A stretch of DNA of 37,013 nucleotides from Chloroflexaceae bacterium (GCA_028282325.1 JANQID010000081.1:1-37013); one strand, 5' to 3'; counted from the stretch's first letter, positions 26,107-34,253 are shown. Notes: generated from the letters alone by a model not told the origin. Program-made: numbers and translations.

Positions 26107-26959
26107 AATCAAGAATCAGAGTAAAGCGAGTTGTTCGAGAATTATATTGAATTTATAAAGCATCAACCTTTCAGCCTCAACCAAGATAAACTACCAGATG
26201 AGCTATTGATTGAAGAGCTTGGTGAGCTATCTGTTTATTATGCTCCTTTTGATTATATTAATACTGAAGCACGGATAGTTATCTGTGGTATTACTCCTGG
26301 GTTTCAACAGGCGATACTTGCGCTTGATGAGGCGAACAAACAATTAAAACGAGGAGCTACGCCAGCGGCTGCAAAGCTTGCGGCCAAAAAAACTGCTAGT
26401 TTTGGCGGCCCAATGCGCTCTAATCTTGTACGCTTGCTCGATTATATTGGCATTCCAAAAAAACTGAATATTGGTTCGTGCTCCGAGCTGTTTGGAAGTA
26501 AGTCTGACCTCGTTCATTACACTTCAGCTTTGCGTTATCCAGTGTTTAAGTCACTCAAAAACTATAGCGGCACACCTTCAATGGTTGCCAATTCTTTGTT
26601 ACGTAAACAACTGGAACAATATTTATTACCTGAGTTGGCCCAGCTGAGTTCATCCGCCATACTTGTGCCGCTTGGCCCAAAAGTGGAAGATGCATTGAGT
26701 TTTGCAGCAAAAGCAGGCTCTATAAACCAAGAGCAAGTACTAGGTGGTTTACCGCATCCTTCAGGCGCGAACGCCGAAAGAATTGCTTATTTTCTTGGCG
26801 AAAAACCTGCGGATAAATTATCAGCTAAAACAAACCCATTAAAAATTGATATTGCCAAAGAAAAAGTAATGGCTAAAGTAGCGTGCATCTAGCACCTAAC
26901 AAGCGCATGTTGCCGGACTGGTTTTCCGCTGCGCTCCAAACCAGCCGCAAATGCGGGCG
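26099..26959 (+). mobile_element. integron gene cassette 1 (861 bp)
   Basis: The 5' end starts within G|TTAGGTGC and the 3' end carries GCACCTAAC (26892-26900), a perfect 9-bp complement of its own 5' arm. This is expected because both arms come from the single attC of the circular cassette. The attC stem follows and the cassette ends at G26959. One gene on the plus strand fills it. Confidence 0.8.
26131..26892 (+). CDS. uracil-DNA-glycosylase-superfamily-like protein (cassette-encoded)
   Basis: A 253-residue protein that I do not recognise as a named enzyme. It has two motifs spaced as in the uracil-DNA-glycosylase fold: CGITPGFQQA (52-61), like the water-activating GxxPG loop, and GGLPHPSGAN (205-214), like the HPSGxN DNA-intercalation loop. 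The typical catalytic Asp/His of classical UDG after GxxPG is not evident, so a binding or altered activity is possible. The start is TTG at 26131 with a weak AAAGCGAG upstream. The stop TAG overlaps the attC arm, the tight packing typical of cassettes. Base composition is clearly more AT-rich than the hem region. A repair, immunity or DNA-modification role is unproven. Confidence 0.7.
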   Translation: MFENYIEFIKHQPFSLNQDKLPDELLIEELGELSVYYAPFDYINTEARIVICGITPGFQQAILALDEANKQLKRGATPAAAKLAAKKTASFGGPMRSNLVRLLDYIGIPKKLNIGSCSELFGSKSDLVHYTSALRYPVFKSLKNYSGTPSMVANSLLRKQLEQYLLPELAQLSSSAILVPLGPKVEDALSFAAKAGSINQEQVLGGLPHPSGANAERIAYFLGEKPADKLSAKTNPLKIDIAKEKVMAKVACI

Positions 26960-26968
26960 TTATATGGC
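26892..26968 (+). other. attC site of cassette 1
   Basis: The outer arms are AAC (26898-26900) and GTT (26959-26961). Between them the left side reads CGCAT-G-TTGC-C-GG-A-CTGGTTT. The right side, taken as its complement, reads CGCAT-TTGC-GG-CTGGTTT, so G, C and A protrude as three extrahelical bases. The terminal loop is about 13 nt. Imperfect hairpins with unpaired bases on one strand are how integron integrases recognise the bottom strand of attC. The total is about 70 nt. Confidence 0.85.
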
Positions 26969-27048
26969 TGAAACTCGATACCATAATCCGTACAACACAT
27001 AAATGATAAATTTTGATACCGGAATTTTATATCCAAAAAACTGCGAGG

Positions 27049-27183
27049 GTGGCCAGTAAAAAACTTCTTTCCAAATTGAAGGCACTTGGCCCGGCCCTTG
27101 CCCTCGTGATTTATCTCATAAAATTACAAACTACATTTGGCAAAGTCTATAGCAAAGAAATTATTGTTCCCGAACTTGAGTAA
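27049..27183 (+). CDS. possible 44-aa small protein in the cassette 2 leader
   Basis: A GTG-initiated frame encodes a basic N-terminus (ASKKLLSKLKALG), a short hydrophobic stretch (ALALVIYLIKL) and an acidic tail ending VPELE. It has no good ribosome-binding site and could start further upstream at a TTG. It is reported because the 290-nt leader is otherwise empty and small membrane peptides are common in conflict modules, but it may be chance. Confidence 0.25.
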   Translation: MASKKLLSKLKALGPALALVIYLIKLQTTFGKVYSKEIIVPELE

Positions 27184-27258
27184 TCATAATTGGTGCTACT
27201 AAAAGTATGTATGCTACAAGCTGACATAACACTTGATAGCCGAGAGGATGTTTAGTCA

Positions 27259-28542
27259 ATGAATTCGCAAATCAAACAACATTTAATGGACTTCAATCCA
27301 GAATATAAGTCACCTGAATTTTGGTTAGAAAAGTTACCCGACCCCGACAAAACCCTTCTCTCTCTAGAGGAAATCCAAACACTCAATAATCAACTCGCTA
27401 CAACTTTTACTCCAACTGCTAATCCACTGGACTTAGAACATCTATCTAAGGGTGAAATCGGAAATTATATTGAAAGCACAGGGTCTCTACCTAATCGGGT
27501 ATACTTTCAGGGGAATATTCTATCCGAAGAATTACGAAAACAGCTAGAAACAGGTCAAAATCGTACAAATGTAGCCTCATATACTGGTAACTTGTATGGA
27601 TTGACGGTGCGAAGAACCAGTGTGCGGGCTTATCCCTCAGATTGGATAATTACGGAAGAAGAAAATGATCTTGAATTTGACTTATTACAACATCTTTCGA
27701 TAGACACTGCTACACCTCTAGCCATTCTTCATTCCAGTGTTGATAAGGAATGGTATTTTTGTTTGGTACCTTACTATTTTGGATGGGTACGTCGAAAAGA
27801 TGTAGCAACCAGTTCGAACAAATTAGACATTGTGGATTACGTGGAAGATAGTAACTGTGTGATCGTTACTGACAGTTGGTTCAGGCTGCCGATACAAGAC
27901 GAGGTTTTACTCTTTCAAATGGGCAGTAGATTGACATATACTAATAGATCAGGTAGTAAGTTGGTGTTAAAAATACCAATCAAAACAAAAGAAGGCGAAC
28001 TCAGTTGGTATTTAGCTGAATTGGAAGATTACGCTAATAAAGTATCATTCGGCTATTTACCTTACACAATGAAAAACATCTTTAAGCAAGCATTTAAAAT
28101 GCTAGATGAACCATATGCTTGGGGAGACCTTAGACAAGGACAACCAGGCCGAGACTGCTCACGGTTTATACAAGATATATTTAAAGTAGTTGGTATTTTG
28201 TTGCCGCGAGATAGTACACCACAGTGTAGCGTTTTACCTAATCTGTCTAATTTCAACCAAATAGGTTCTTACGAAACTCGGCGACAAGAGATGATCGCAG
28301 TTGATCCCAAGGGTATTGTTCTATGTATGCCAGGACATATCATGTTATATTTAGGGCATGATAAGGAGTTACCCTTCGCTATTCACTGTTTATGGGCTTA
28401 TTCCTTTGGTAGTAACAAGTCTGCTCAAGATGAAATAATCATATTAAATAAAGTTGTAGTAACATCCCTAAATATTGGTATGGGATCAAAACGTGGGACT
28501 TTTTTGGAACGTCTGTCTTCTGTAAGACAGGTAACTCTGTGA
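27259..28542 (+). CDS. SH3-domain NlpC/P60 cysteine hydrolase without signal peptide
   Basis: A 427-residue protein with an N-terminal helical region (about 1-110), an SH3-like region from YGLTVRRTSVRAYPSDW (about 113-260, probably two SH3 units), and a C-terminal NlpC/P60 domain. Catalytic residues fit Cys300 in PGRDCSRFIQDIF, His360 in MPGHIMLYLG and His376 in AIHCLWAY. This order resembles NlpC/P60 peptidases that cut gamma-D-Glu-diaminopimelate bonds in murein peptides. Those are normally exported or act on recycled peptides; here no signal peptide or lipobox is seen, so it should be cytosolic. GAGAGGA lies 10 nt before the ATG. It is first in the three-gene cassette operon, 56 nt before the ATPase gene. 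It may be an effector or a muropeptide-processing enzyme. Confidence 0.85.
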   Translation: MNSQIKQHLMDFNPEYKSPEFWLEKLPDPDKTLLSLEEIQTLNNQLATTFTPTANPLDLEHLSKGEIGNYIESTGSLPNRVYFQGNILSEELRKQLETGQNRTNVASYTGNLYGLTVRRTSVRAYPSDWIITEEENDLEFDLLQHLSIDTATPLAILHSSVDKEWYFCLVPYYFGWVRRKDVATSSNKLDIVDYVEDSNCVIVTDSWFRLPIQDEVLLFQMGSRLTYTNRSGSKLVLKIPIKTKEGELSWYLAELEDYANKVSFGYLPYTMKNIFKQAFKMLDEPYAWGDLRQGQPGRDCSRFIQDIFKVVGILLPRDSTPQCSVLPNLSNFNQIGSYETRRQEMIAVDPKGIVLCMPGHIMLYLGHDKELPFAIHCLWAYSFGSNKSAQDEIIILNKVVVTSLNIGMGSKRGTFLERLSSVRQVTL

Positions 28543-28598
28543 AGTGTATTACCGATAGTAAATGTAAAATGTTTTCTTCATAAGGAAAAAGACAGAAA

Positions 28599-31500
28599 AT
28601 GAAAAATCAGATTGTAGCTCTTCAAAACCAAATCAAATTGATTAGGGATAACTTGAATACTTTGGAGTTACGTCAAGCAAAATATGGTCTGGACATCCCA
28701 ATATCACTTATTAACGAGGTCAAGGAACTTCGAACTGAATCACAAAAGAAAGAACAAGAATTACACCACCTACTTCAAATTCAGCCAGAAATTCACGAAC
28801 TTTATAGTAAATTGGATATAATCTTAGAGGAAGAAGACTACGAAAAGGCTGTTAATCTATGTGACCAGATAGCAAAATTGTACCCTGGATATCGTGATGT
28901 ATTGGAAAAAAGAATGCTTGCACAAAGCAAGCTAGACGAAAAGAAACAACAAGAAAAAGATGAGCAAGAAATTACTATCGCTGTGGAAAGCATCGCGAAT
29001 CTTATAAAAGACGATGCCATTTTAGAATCACGGATAGAACTTATTTCCTTACTGAGGAGTCATCCCTACAACGAGATGCTGGTTGCTCTTGCTCAAAAAG
29101 TAGATCTGAATTTGCTTTCGCAACAACATTTTGCAGGTAGAGATAATCTGTTGACAAAGATAAAGAGTTATATTCCTGCTTGTCTAAGAGGACAAGGATC
29201 GGTTCTGCTCGTAACGGGTGAACCTGGTGCTGGAAAAACATATTTGGTTAGTGAGTTTGTTAGACAGGTGCAAGCTGAATATTCAAATATAATTGCCACA
29301 TTTGGAGCATGTAGTCCATATGGAGATGCCAGTGAAGCCTATGAGCCCTTTCGAGAGGCACTAAATTTTCTGGTTGGAACGACCCGGTTAGCGTGGGATG
29401 AAGATTATATGTCATCTCTTGAAAATTTCATTAGAGTTTTCCGATGTAGCCATTTAACACGCGAAGCAATAATAGAACAAGGACCAGGATTGATAGACAC
29501 TTTTATTAGTTCAAATGACTTGGGACAAGGTGTTGAGGTTGATCAAAGTACAACTGGTCAAACTGGCTTATTCCATCAATTCACTAGTGTGATTGAACAG
29601 GTTACCAAAGACACTCCTTTGATTTTTGTGCTGGATGATTTCCAATGGGCTAACCTTTCATCTATTCACTTATTTTCCTATTTGGCTAGAAATGCAAGAA
29701 CACTTCCCCTTCTTTTAATTGTTATCTATCGAAATACAGATTTAGCAATCGTCCAATCTGATAAACAACACCCGTTTCTTCACATACTTTCTGAGCTTAA
29801 GCGGCGATATGGTGATATCGAAATCTCAATTTCATCAAGCACCACAGATACAGATAGTTTTGTGAAAGACTATATTGACGCTATATATACACCTCATAAG
29901 TTTCATTCCCAATTTGTGCATACCATTGCTAAACGTACAAGAGATAATGCCTTATTTATTTCCGAACTTCTACAGTATCTAAATGATAATGGTTCTATTT
30001 ATCCTGATGAAACAGGGAACTGGGTTTGTCCGAAGTTAATTGACATCGACTCGCTGCCAGCCAGAATTGAGGCTGTTATTGAAGAAAGAATTAGCCGGCT
30101 TGAAGATAACTTAAGCGATATTCTAATCAGTGCTAGTGTCGAAGGAGAGGAATTCACTGCTCAAGTTTTGAGTAGTATTCAAAAAGTAGAAGAAAGACAA
30201 ATTCTGAAACACCTTACTCAAAGTCTGAGCCGTCGTTACAGACTAATTGAAGAACAAGGTGCAAGAATATTTGGGAAACGACGTTTGTACTTTTTCCGCT
30301 TTCGTCACATACTATTTCAACAGTACATCTATAATAGTCTAACAGATGTTGAAAAAGAAATTATCCATCAAGATGTTGGTTTATGCTTAGAGGAACTATG
30401 TAGCTCAAATTTGGAAGAGGTTAGTCACTTGCTTGTACGACATTTCCGAGAAGCGCACATGCTTGATAAAGTTGTAAAGTATTCTGCAATGGCAGCCCAA
30501 CGAATGGCTAAATCTTTTGCTTATCATGAAGCCATATCTTTCTATAATCAAATACTTGAGGCTACATCACGCTTAGAATTAGATCCATATGACACAAACG
30601 GTGAGATGGAATTGGATGAAGTAAAAGCGAAAGCGTTGCAAGGTCGTGGCGATATTTTACTTCAACTAGAGAAATTAAAAGAAGCTATACATGATTACGA
30701 ACAAGCGTTAACGTTAGACGTATTGCCTAGAGTTGAATTACTCAAGCAAATTGGTCGAGCTAAAGAATTTATGGGATTCTGGAATGAGGCTTTTGGTTAT
30801 TATCAGGAGTGTATAGAAAGTTACAGGACTTCAAAAAATGAATTAGGTGTCATCGAGATTAACATTCGGCTAGGTGCTATATCAAAACAGATGGGAGATT
30901 GGGATAAAGCGCTAGGCTTTTTATTCCAAGCATTGGAACAAGCAAGAAAAATGGAAAATGAGTACTGGGAAGCCAGAACAGCTTGTAATATTGGTATGGT
31001 CTATTATCGTAAACAAAATTGGGATTCTTCCCTAAGTTATTACAAGAAAGACTTGGATATATCCAGAAAACTCAATGATTTGGTAGGTATTGAACGATCC
31101 CTTGCTAACACAGGCGAAGTATATCTGGAAATTGGCAACATTAATAAAGCAATTGAGTCAATGCTTGAAGCTATAGAGATAAACAAAAAACTGGGCGGCG
31201 AACCTAGTCCGGTGACGCATCGTAATGTAGGTGTTTCCTGCCTAAGACTAAATGACATTGAGCAGGCCGAAAGGCATCTCCAAATCAGCCTGGATGCGGC
31301 TCTGAAACAAGATTGGATGCAAGAAGCCTCCTGGACTTTGTATGAGATTGGGAAACTGCAAATTGAAAAAGGGAATATTCAAACAGCAAAAGATAGTCTT
31401 GTTAAAAGTATTGAATATGCAGAAAAAATTAATGATCGTTGGCGATTATCGTATTCTATATTTGCCCTAGCACAAATTGCTAAAAAAGAAGAAAAAACTC

Positions 31501-31628
31501 AAGAAGCTATAAGTACATTAGAAAAAGCGCATACCTTAGCCAGTGAAGTTGGTGATAGTAATTTGCTTGGGCAAATTACCGAGTCTTTGAATAGCCTTCA
31601 ATCTAAAAGCCAAGAAAGAAATGAATAG
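28599..31628 (+). CDS. STAND-like AAA ATPase with N-terminal helical motif and C-terminal TPR repeats
   Basis: A 1009-residue protein. Residues 1-60 form a helical hairpin with AKYGLDIPISLINEVKELR (27-45), a pattern I recall at the N-termini of many bacterial conflict proteins. A short TPR-like segment and a charged coil follow (about 65-130). Then comes a COG3899-type NTPase: FAGRDNLL (178-185), Walker A GEPGAGKT (207-214, Lys213) and Walker B FVLDDFQWAN (343-352). From about 640 to 1000 there are repeated TPR units, for example GDILLQLEKLKEAIHDYEQA and the helices ending in AIEINKKLG. No DNA-binding or cyclase domain is visible. Such architectures act as ligand-triggered oligomerising switches. 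It overlaps the next gene by 8 nt, so it is translated together with it. Confidence 0.88.
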   Translation: MKNQIVALQNQIKLIRDNLNTLELRQAKYGLDIPISLINEVKELRTESQKKEQELHHLLQIQPEIHELYSKLDIILEEEDYEKAVNLCDQIAKLYPGYRDVLEKRMLAQSKLDEKKQQEKDEQEITIAVESIANLIKDDAILESRIELISLLRSHPYNEMLVALAQKVDLNLLSQQHFAGRDNLLTKIKSYIPACLRGQGSVLLVTGEPGAGKTYLVSEFVRQVQAEYSNIIATFGACSPYGDASEAYEPFREALNFLVGTTRLAWDEDYMSSLENFIRVFRCSHLTREAIIEQGPGLIDTFISSNDLGQGVEVDQSTTGQTGLFHQFTSVIEQVTKDTPLIFVLDDFQWANLSSIHLFSYLARNARTLPLLLIVIYRNTDLAIVQSDKQHPFLHILSELKRRYGDIEISISSSTTDTDSFVKDYIDAIYTPHKFHSQFVHTIAKRTRDNALFISELLQYLNDNGSIYPDETGNWVCPKLIDIDSLPARIEAVIEERISRLEDNLSDILISASVEGEEFTAQVLSSIQKVEERQILKHLTQSLSRRYRLIEEQGARIFGKRRLYFFRFRHILFQQYIYNSLTDVEKEIIHQDVGLCLEELCSSNLEEVSHLLVRHFREAHMLDKVVKYSAMAAQRMAKSFAYHEAISFYNQILEATSRLELDPYDTNGEMELDEVKAKALQGRGDILLQLEKLKEAIHDYEQALTLDVLPRVELLKQIGRAKEFMGFWNEAFGYYQECIESYRTSKNELGVIEINIRLGAISKQMGDWDKALGFLFQALEQARKMENEYWEARTACNIGMVYYRKQNWDSSLSYYKKDLDISRKLNDLVGIERSLANTGEVYLEIGNINKAIESMLEAIEINKKLGGEPSPVTHRNVGVSCLRLNDIEQAERHLQISLDAALKQDWMQEASWTLYEIGKLQIEKGNIQTAKDSLVKSIEYAEKINDRWRLSYSIFALAQIAKKEEKTQEAISTLEKAHTLASEVGDSNLLGQITESLNSLQSKSQERNE

Positions 31629-32433
31629 ACCTATTAGTTTGTTAGAAGCAAGAATTAAAACAGAAGCACTACTCACTGGTGGAACAATCGGGATTTACTT
31701 TCAAGATTTAGCTGATGGCGAAACCATTCAATTCAATGAAAACCTTATCTTTCCCTCTGCTAGTGTCATCAAAATCCCGATCATGGTTCACATAATAAAA
31801 TTAGTTGAAATAGACGAGTTAACCCTTCATACTACAATAGATATGGATTTGTCTTTACCAGAATATCAGCAGGATGAAGGTTCTGGGATTCTTACGCACC
31901 TTACATCTAAGATTTCTTTGAATATCAGAGATTTAGTGATGTTGATGATTATTGAAAGTGATAACTTAGCAACAAATCAACTCTTGAAACTCGTTAGAAT
32001 GCTCAATATTAATGAGACAATGAGCAGTTTTAATTTGCAGCATACCAGGGTTACCAGACCTATTGATGATTTTGAAGCCCTTCGTGAAGACACTAGCAAC
32101 CCTGCTACACCAAAAGAAATAGCTACCCTCCTCAAAAACATATTTTACAAAAAAATTTATTTAAGTGATCTTATGATTGAGATGCTCAAGGAGCAAAAAT
32201 ATGCCTCACGTATACCCTTCTTATTACCAGATGATGACAAGGATTTAAAAATAGCCCACAAAACAGGAACATTAGACGGAATAGTCCACGATGTAGGACT
32301 AATTCTTTATCCGCGATTCAATTATGTTTTATCGATAATGACAAAAAACCAGCAATCTAACCTAAATGCTACCCTTGCTATAGCCCGCATTTCCGAAATT
32401 ATTTATCAATATATGCTAACAAAATATGTGTAA
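31621..32433 (+). CDS. class A beta-lactamase-fold serine hydrolase without signal peptide
   Basis: A 270-residue protein of the Beta-lactamase2 type. It has the SxxK motif at Ser48-Lys51 in FPSASVIKIP, the SDN motif at 113-115 in MIIESDNLATNQ, and KTG at 214-216 in AHKTGTLDG. The omega-loop region reads DDFEALREDTSNPATPKE, which resembles non-resistance serine hydrolases more than true penicillinases, and a deacylating Glu166 cannot be placed confidently. There is no signal peptide or lipobox, so periplasmic antibiotic hydrolysis is unlikely. The ATG lies inside the end of the ATPase gene (ATGAATAG, 8-nt overlap), implying translational coupling and a linked function. A cytosolic amidase or peptidase effector is a guess. 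Confidence 0.85.
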   Translation: MNRPISLLEARIKTEALLTGGTIGIYFQDLADGETIQFNENLIFPSASVIKIPIMVHIIKLVEIDELTLHTTIDMDLSLPEYQQDEGSGILTHLTSKISLNIRDLVMLMIIESDNLATNQLLKLVRMLNINETMSSFNLQHTRVTRPIDDFEALREDTSNPATPKEIATLLKNIFYKKIYLSDLMIEMLKEQKYASRIPFLLPDDDKDLKIAHKTGTLDGIVHDVGLILYPRFNYVLSIMTKNQQSNLNATLAIARISEIIYQYMLTKYV

Positions 32434-32496
32434 TTTTTATAAAAAGTCATAGTGTTACATCCTAAATCTCGCAACAGTTCAAGGTATCCTGTTAAT

Positions 32497-32628
32497 GCCA
32501 TATAACAAGCCCCTTCAACCCGAATTGCTACCCTTCCGTTTTTTGAAATTGGTTGCGCTGGCGATGTTGTTTTCCAATCAAAGCTTATGTACCTACCCGC
32601 AATCGGGTTAAGGGGAGTGTTAGGTTTC
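32497..32628 (+). other. attC site of cassette 2
   Basis: The arm GCCATATAAC (32497-32506) is followed by CCCCTT-C-AACCCG-A-ATTGC. The complement of the right side reads CCCCTT-AACCCG-ATTGC, so the stem is perfect apart from a protruding C and a protruding A. The site closes with GTTAGGTTTC (32619-32628), the start of the next unit. The apical region is long (about 70 nt), giving a site of about 120 nt within the known attC size range. It differs in sequence from the attC of cassette 1, suggesting a separate origin. Confidence 0.85.
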
Positions 32629-32641
32629 TTTTTCGAGGCGT

Positions 32642-33784
32642 TTACACACCAGCTAAACCAATTTTTTCAAGCCACTCGATGACTGTATCCAACAACACCC
32701 CAATATTGCCGACCTGACAATGGTTTTGGGCGTGATCTAATTTTGTAAAAACTCGGTCGGTTACTGACTTGGCATTAGCCAGTGCTTTGACTTGTTGGTT
32801 ATGCAATCGAATCGGAATAAAATGATCGTCTTGCCCAGAGATGAACAACACATCTTGCGTAATTTGATCAGCATACATATTTTCTCGCGATAAACTCAAG
32901 TTTAGCTGCGCCCCTTCAAAGGGTGTTTCAGATTTGGTGATCCGCATGGTGTTGCCGATCTCCCATTTCATCCGTGGATTCTTCTCCATCTTCGCATACG
33001 CACTTTTGTTGAAAAAGTTCTCATATTTCATGAAGTACTTGAAAATCCAACCTATAAAGGACGGAACAATATCCATGTAGTGGATGGCGTGCCCGGAAGC
33101 AACCACTCGTTTGATACGAGACTCACAGGCCGCAGCTCGTAGACACAGCCAACCACCCATGGATAAACCAAACAGGGTCACATCATCCAAATCAAAATAA
33201 TCCAGAATCGCAGCTGTCGGTTTTTCCCATTCGATATCCAAAGCCAATCCAGCTTTGATCAATGCAGCACCTTGTCCCGGCCCTTCGAATCCGATTACTT
33301 CGTATCCATCCTGGGAAAGATACTTGAGCATCAAATACCATTCCTCGAGAAATGAATCGTAGCCCCCATGTAAAACTATCGTGCCGTTCTTATCTCCAAC
33401 AGCAGGAATTCTAATTGCAGGCAGATAGCCACCGTCATAGGGGATTTTGTGCCGTTGAATTTGATCGGCGGCAAAAGCCTGGTAGAAAAGTTCGCTGAAT
33501 TTATCATAGAGTAATTCTTTGTCAGAATCCTGGTAGTGCGTGAAAAATTCGGCACTGCGGTAGTAGATCGCGGCATTCATCAGGCGATTTTCGCTTTCAG
33601 CCTGCTGTGCGATTCTGATCATCTCAGGCTTCCAATCTTCATACTTCTTGATATTCTTCCCAGCTGTCAGCATATCATCATATCTGGCCAGCCCAATCGA
33701 ATACCAGCGATTCAGTTGAAAGTTGAAGAATTGGGTTTTGTGGAATCTATGGTAGCCCACTGGGAAAGAAATCTTGTTATTCAT
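32642..33784 (-). CDS. alpha/beta hydrolase (FrsA/DUF1100-like)
   Basis: A 380-residue cytosolic hydrolase with a helical N-terminal extension (about 1-115) before the alpha/beta core. The nucleophile is Ser208 in FGLSMGGWL. Asp319 or Asp320 in SGQDDHFIP and His355 in DHAQNHCQ complete the triad. TIVLHGGYDSF (135-145) supplies the oxyanion region and FEGPGQGAAL is typical of this branch. The ATG at 33782-33784 has AAAGGAC upstream and is preferred over an upstream extension that runs into the preceding gene. It is the last gene of a six-gene minus-strand operon and ends 23 nt from the attC crossover. Substrate unknown. Confidence 0.85.
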   Translation of the reverse strand: MNNKISFPVGYHRFHKTQFFNFQLNRWYSIGLARYDDMLTAGKNIKKYEDWKPEMIRIAQQAESENRLMNAAIYYRSAEFFTHYQDSDKELLYDKFSELFYQAFAADQIQRHKIPYDGGYLPAIRIPAVGDKNGTIVLHGGYDSFLEEWYLMLKYLSQDGYEVIGFEGPGQGAALIKAGLALDIEWEKPTAAILDYFDLDDVTLFGLSMGGWLCLRAAACESRIKRVVASGHAIHYMDIVPSFIGWIFKYFMKYENFFNKSAYAKMEKNPRMKWEIGNTMRITKSETPFEGAQLNLSLSRENMYADQITQDVLFISGQDDHFIPIRLHNQQVKALANAKSVTDRVFTKLDHAQNHCQVGNIGVLLDTVIEWLEKIGLAGV

Positions 33785-33795
33785 TTTGTTGTCCT

Positions 33796-34242
33796 TTAGT
33801 TCTTGTAAAATTTTCGCATACTGGGCATCAAGATGATGATCAGGATCAACCCGCCCATAACTGCCGTAGCATAAGTGATTGGCCACCAACCCACCAGCCA
33901 GCCTTCATAGCCTAACCAGATGGTAATGATCCCTACCAATACCAGGCACCCTGTCCAAGACCAGTGGTGTTTACTCCACTGGAAAAAGCGATTAATCCAA
34001 CCCCAGCTTGGTTTGGCAATTAATGTATATGCCAGAAAAAGTGGGAATATCCCCATAACGATGAGTAGAAAAAGACCAGGCAAAATGAAATTCGAAACGG
34101 GCAAGTCTGGTAGCATTTCACCAAAATCTAAATATCCACCGTTTGCAGGGTCAGCTAACATCGGGATTCCCCCAGAAAAACCTCCCATAGCTAAAAAGAC
34201 AAGTACCAAAACTAAGGGCCAGAGCATAAACGGGCGCTTCAT
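33796..34242 (-). CDS. hypothetical membrane protein (four predicted TM segments)
   Basis: A 148-residue protein with hydrophobic segments near 7-26, 50-75, 98-112 and 121-140, and many Trp residues between them. I do not recognise the family. AAAGGAG precedes the ATG. It lies 11 nt upstream of the hydrolase gene and 11 nt downstream of the 80-aa gene, so it belongs to the same operon. Confidence 0.75.
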   Translation of the reverse strand: MKRPFMLWPLVLVLVFLAMGGFSGGIPMLADPANGGYLDFGEMLPDLPVSNFILPGLFLLIVMGIFPLFLAYTLIAKPSWGWINRFFQWSKHHWSWTGCLVLVGIITIWLGYEGWLVGWWPITYATAVMGGLILIIILMPSMRKFYKN

Positions 34243-34253
34243 TTGAATCTCCT

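Larger units (their letters stand above)
26960..32619 (+). mobile_element. integron gene cassette 2 (5660 bp, three genes plus a small ORF)
   Basis: It opens with G|TTATATGGC (26959-26968) and closes with GCCATATAAC (32497-32506), a perfect 10-bp complement of its own start, then an attC hairpin ending at G32619. It holds an NlpC/P60 gene, an ATPase-TPR gene and a serine hydrolase gene, all on the plus strand, with a leader of about 290 nt. Most cassettes are around 1 kb with one gene, so a 5.7-kb operon-bearing cassette is exceptional. Confidence 0.8.

Noticed and set aside
31621-32433. Antibiotic-resistance beta-lactamase in an integron
   Set aside because: No signal peptide, a non-penicillinase omega loop, and an operon with an ATPase and NlpC/P60 gene; a resistance role is not supported.
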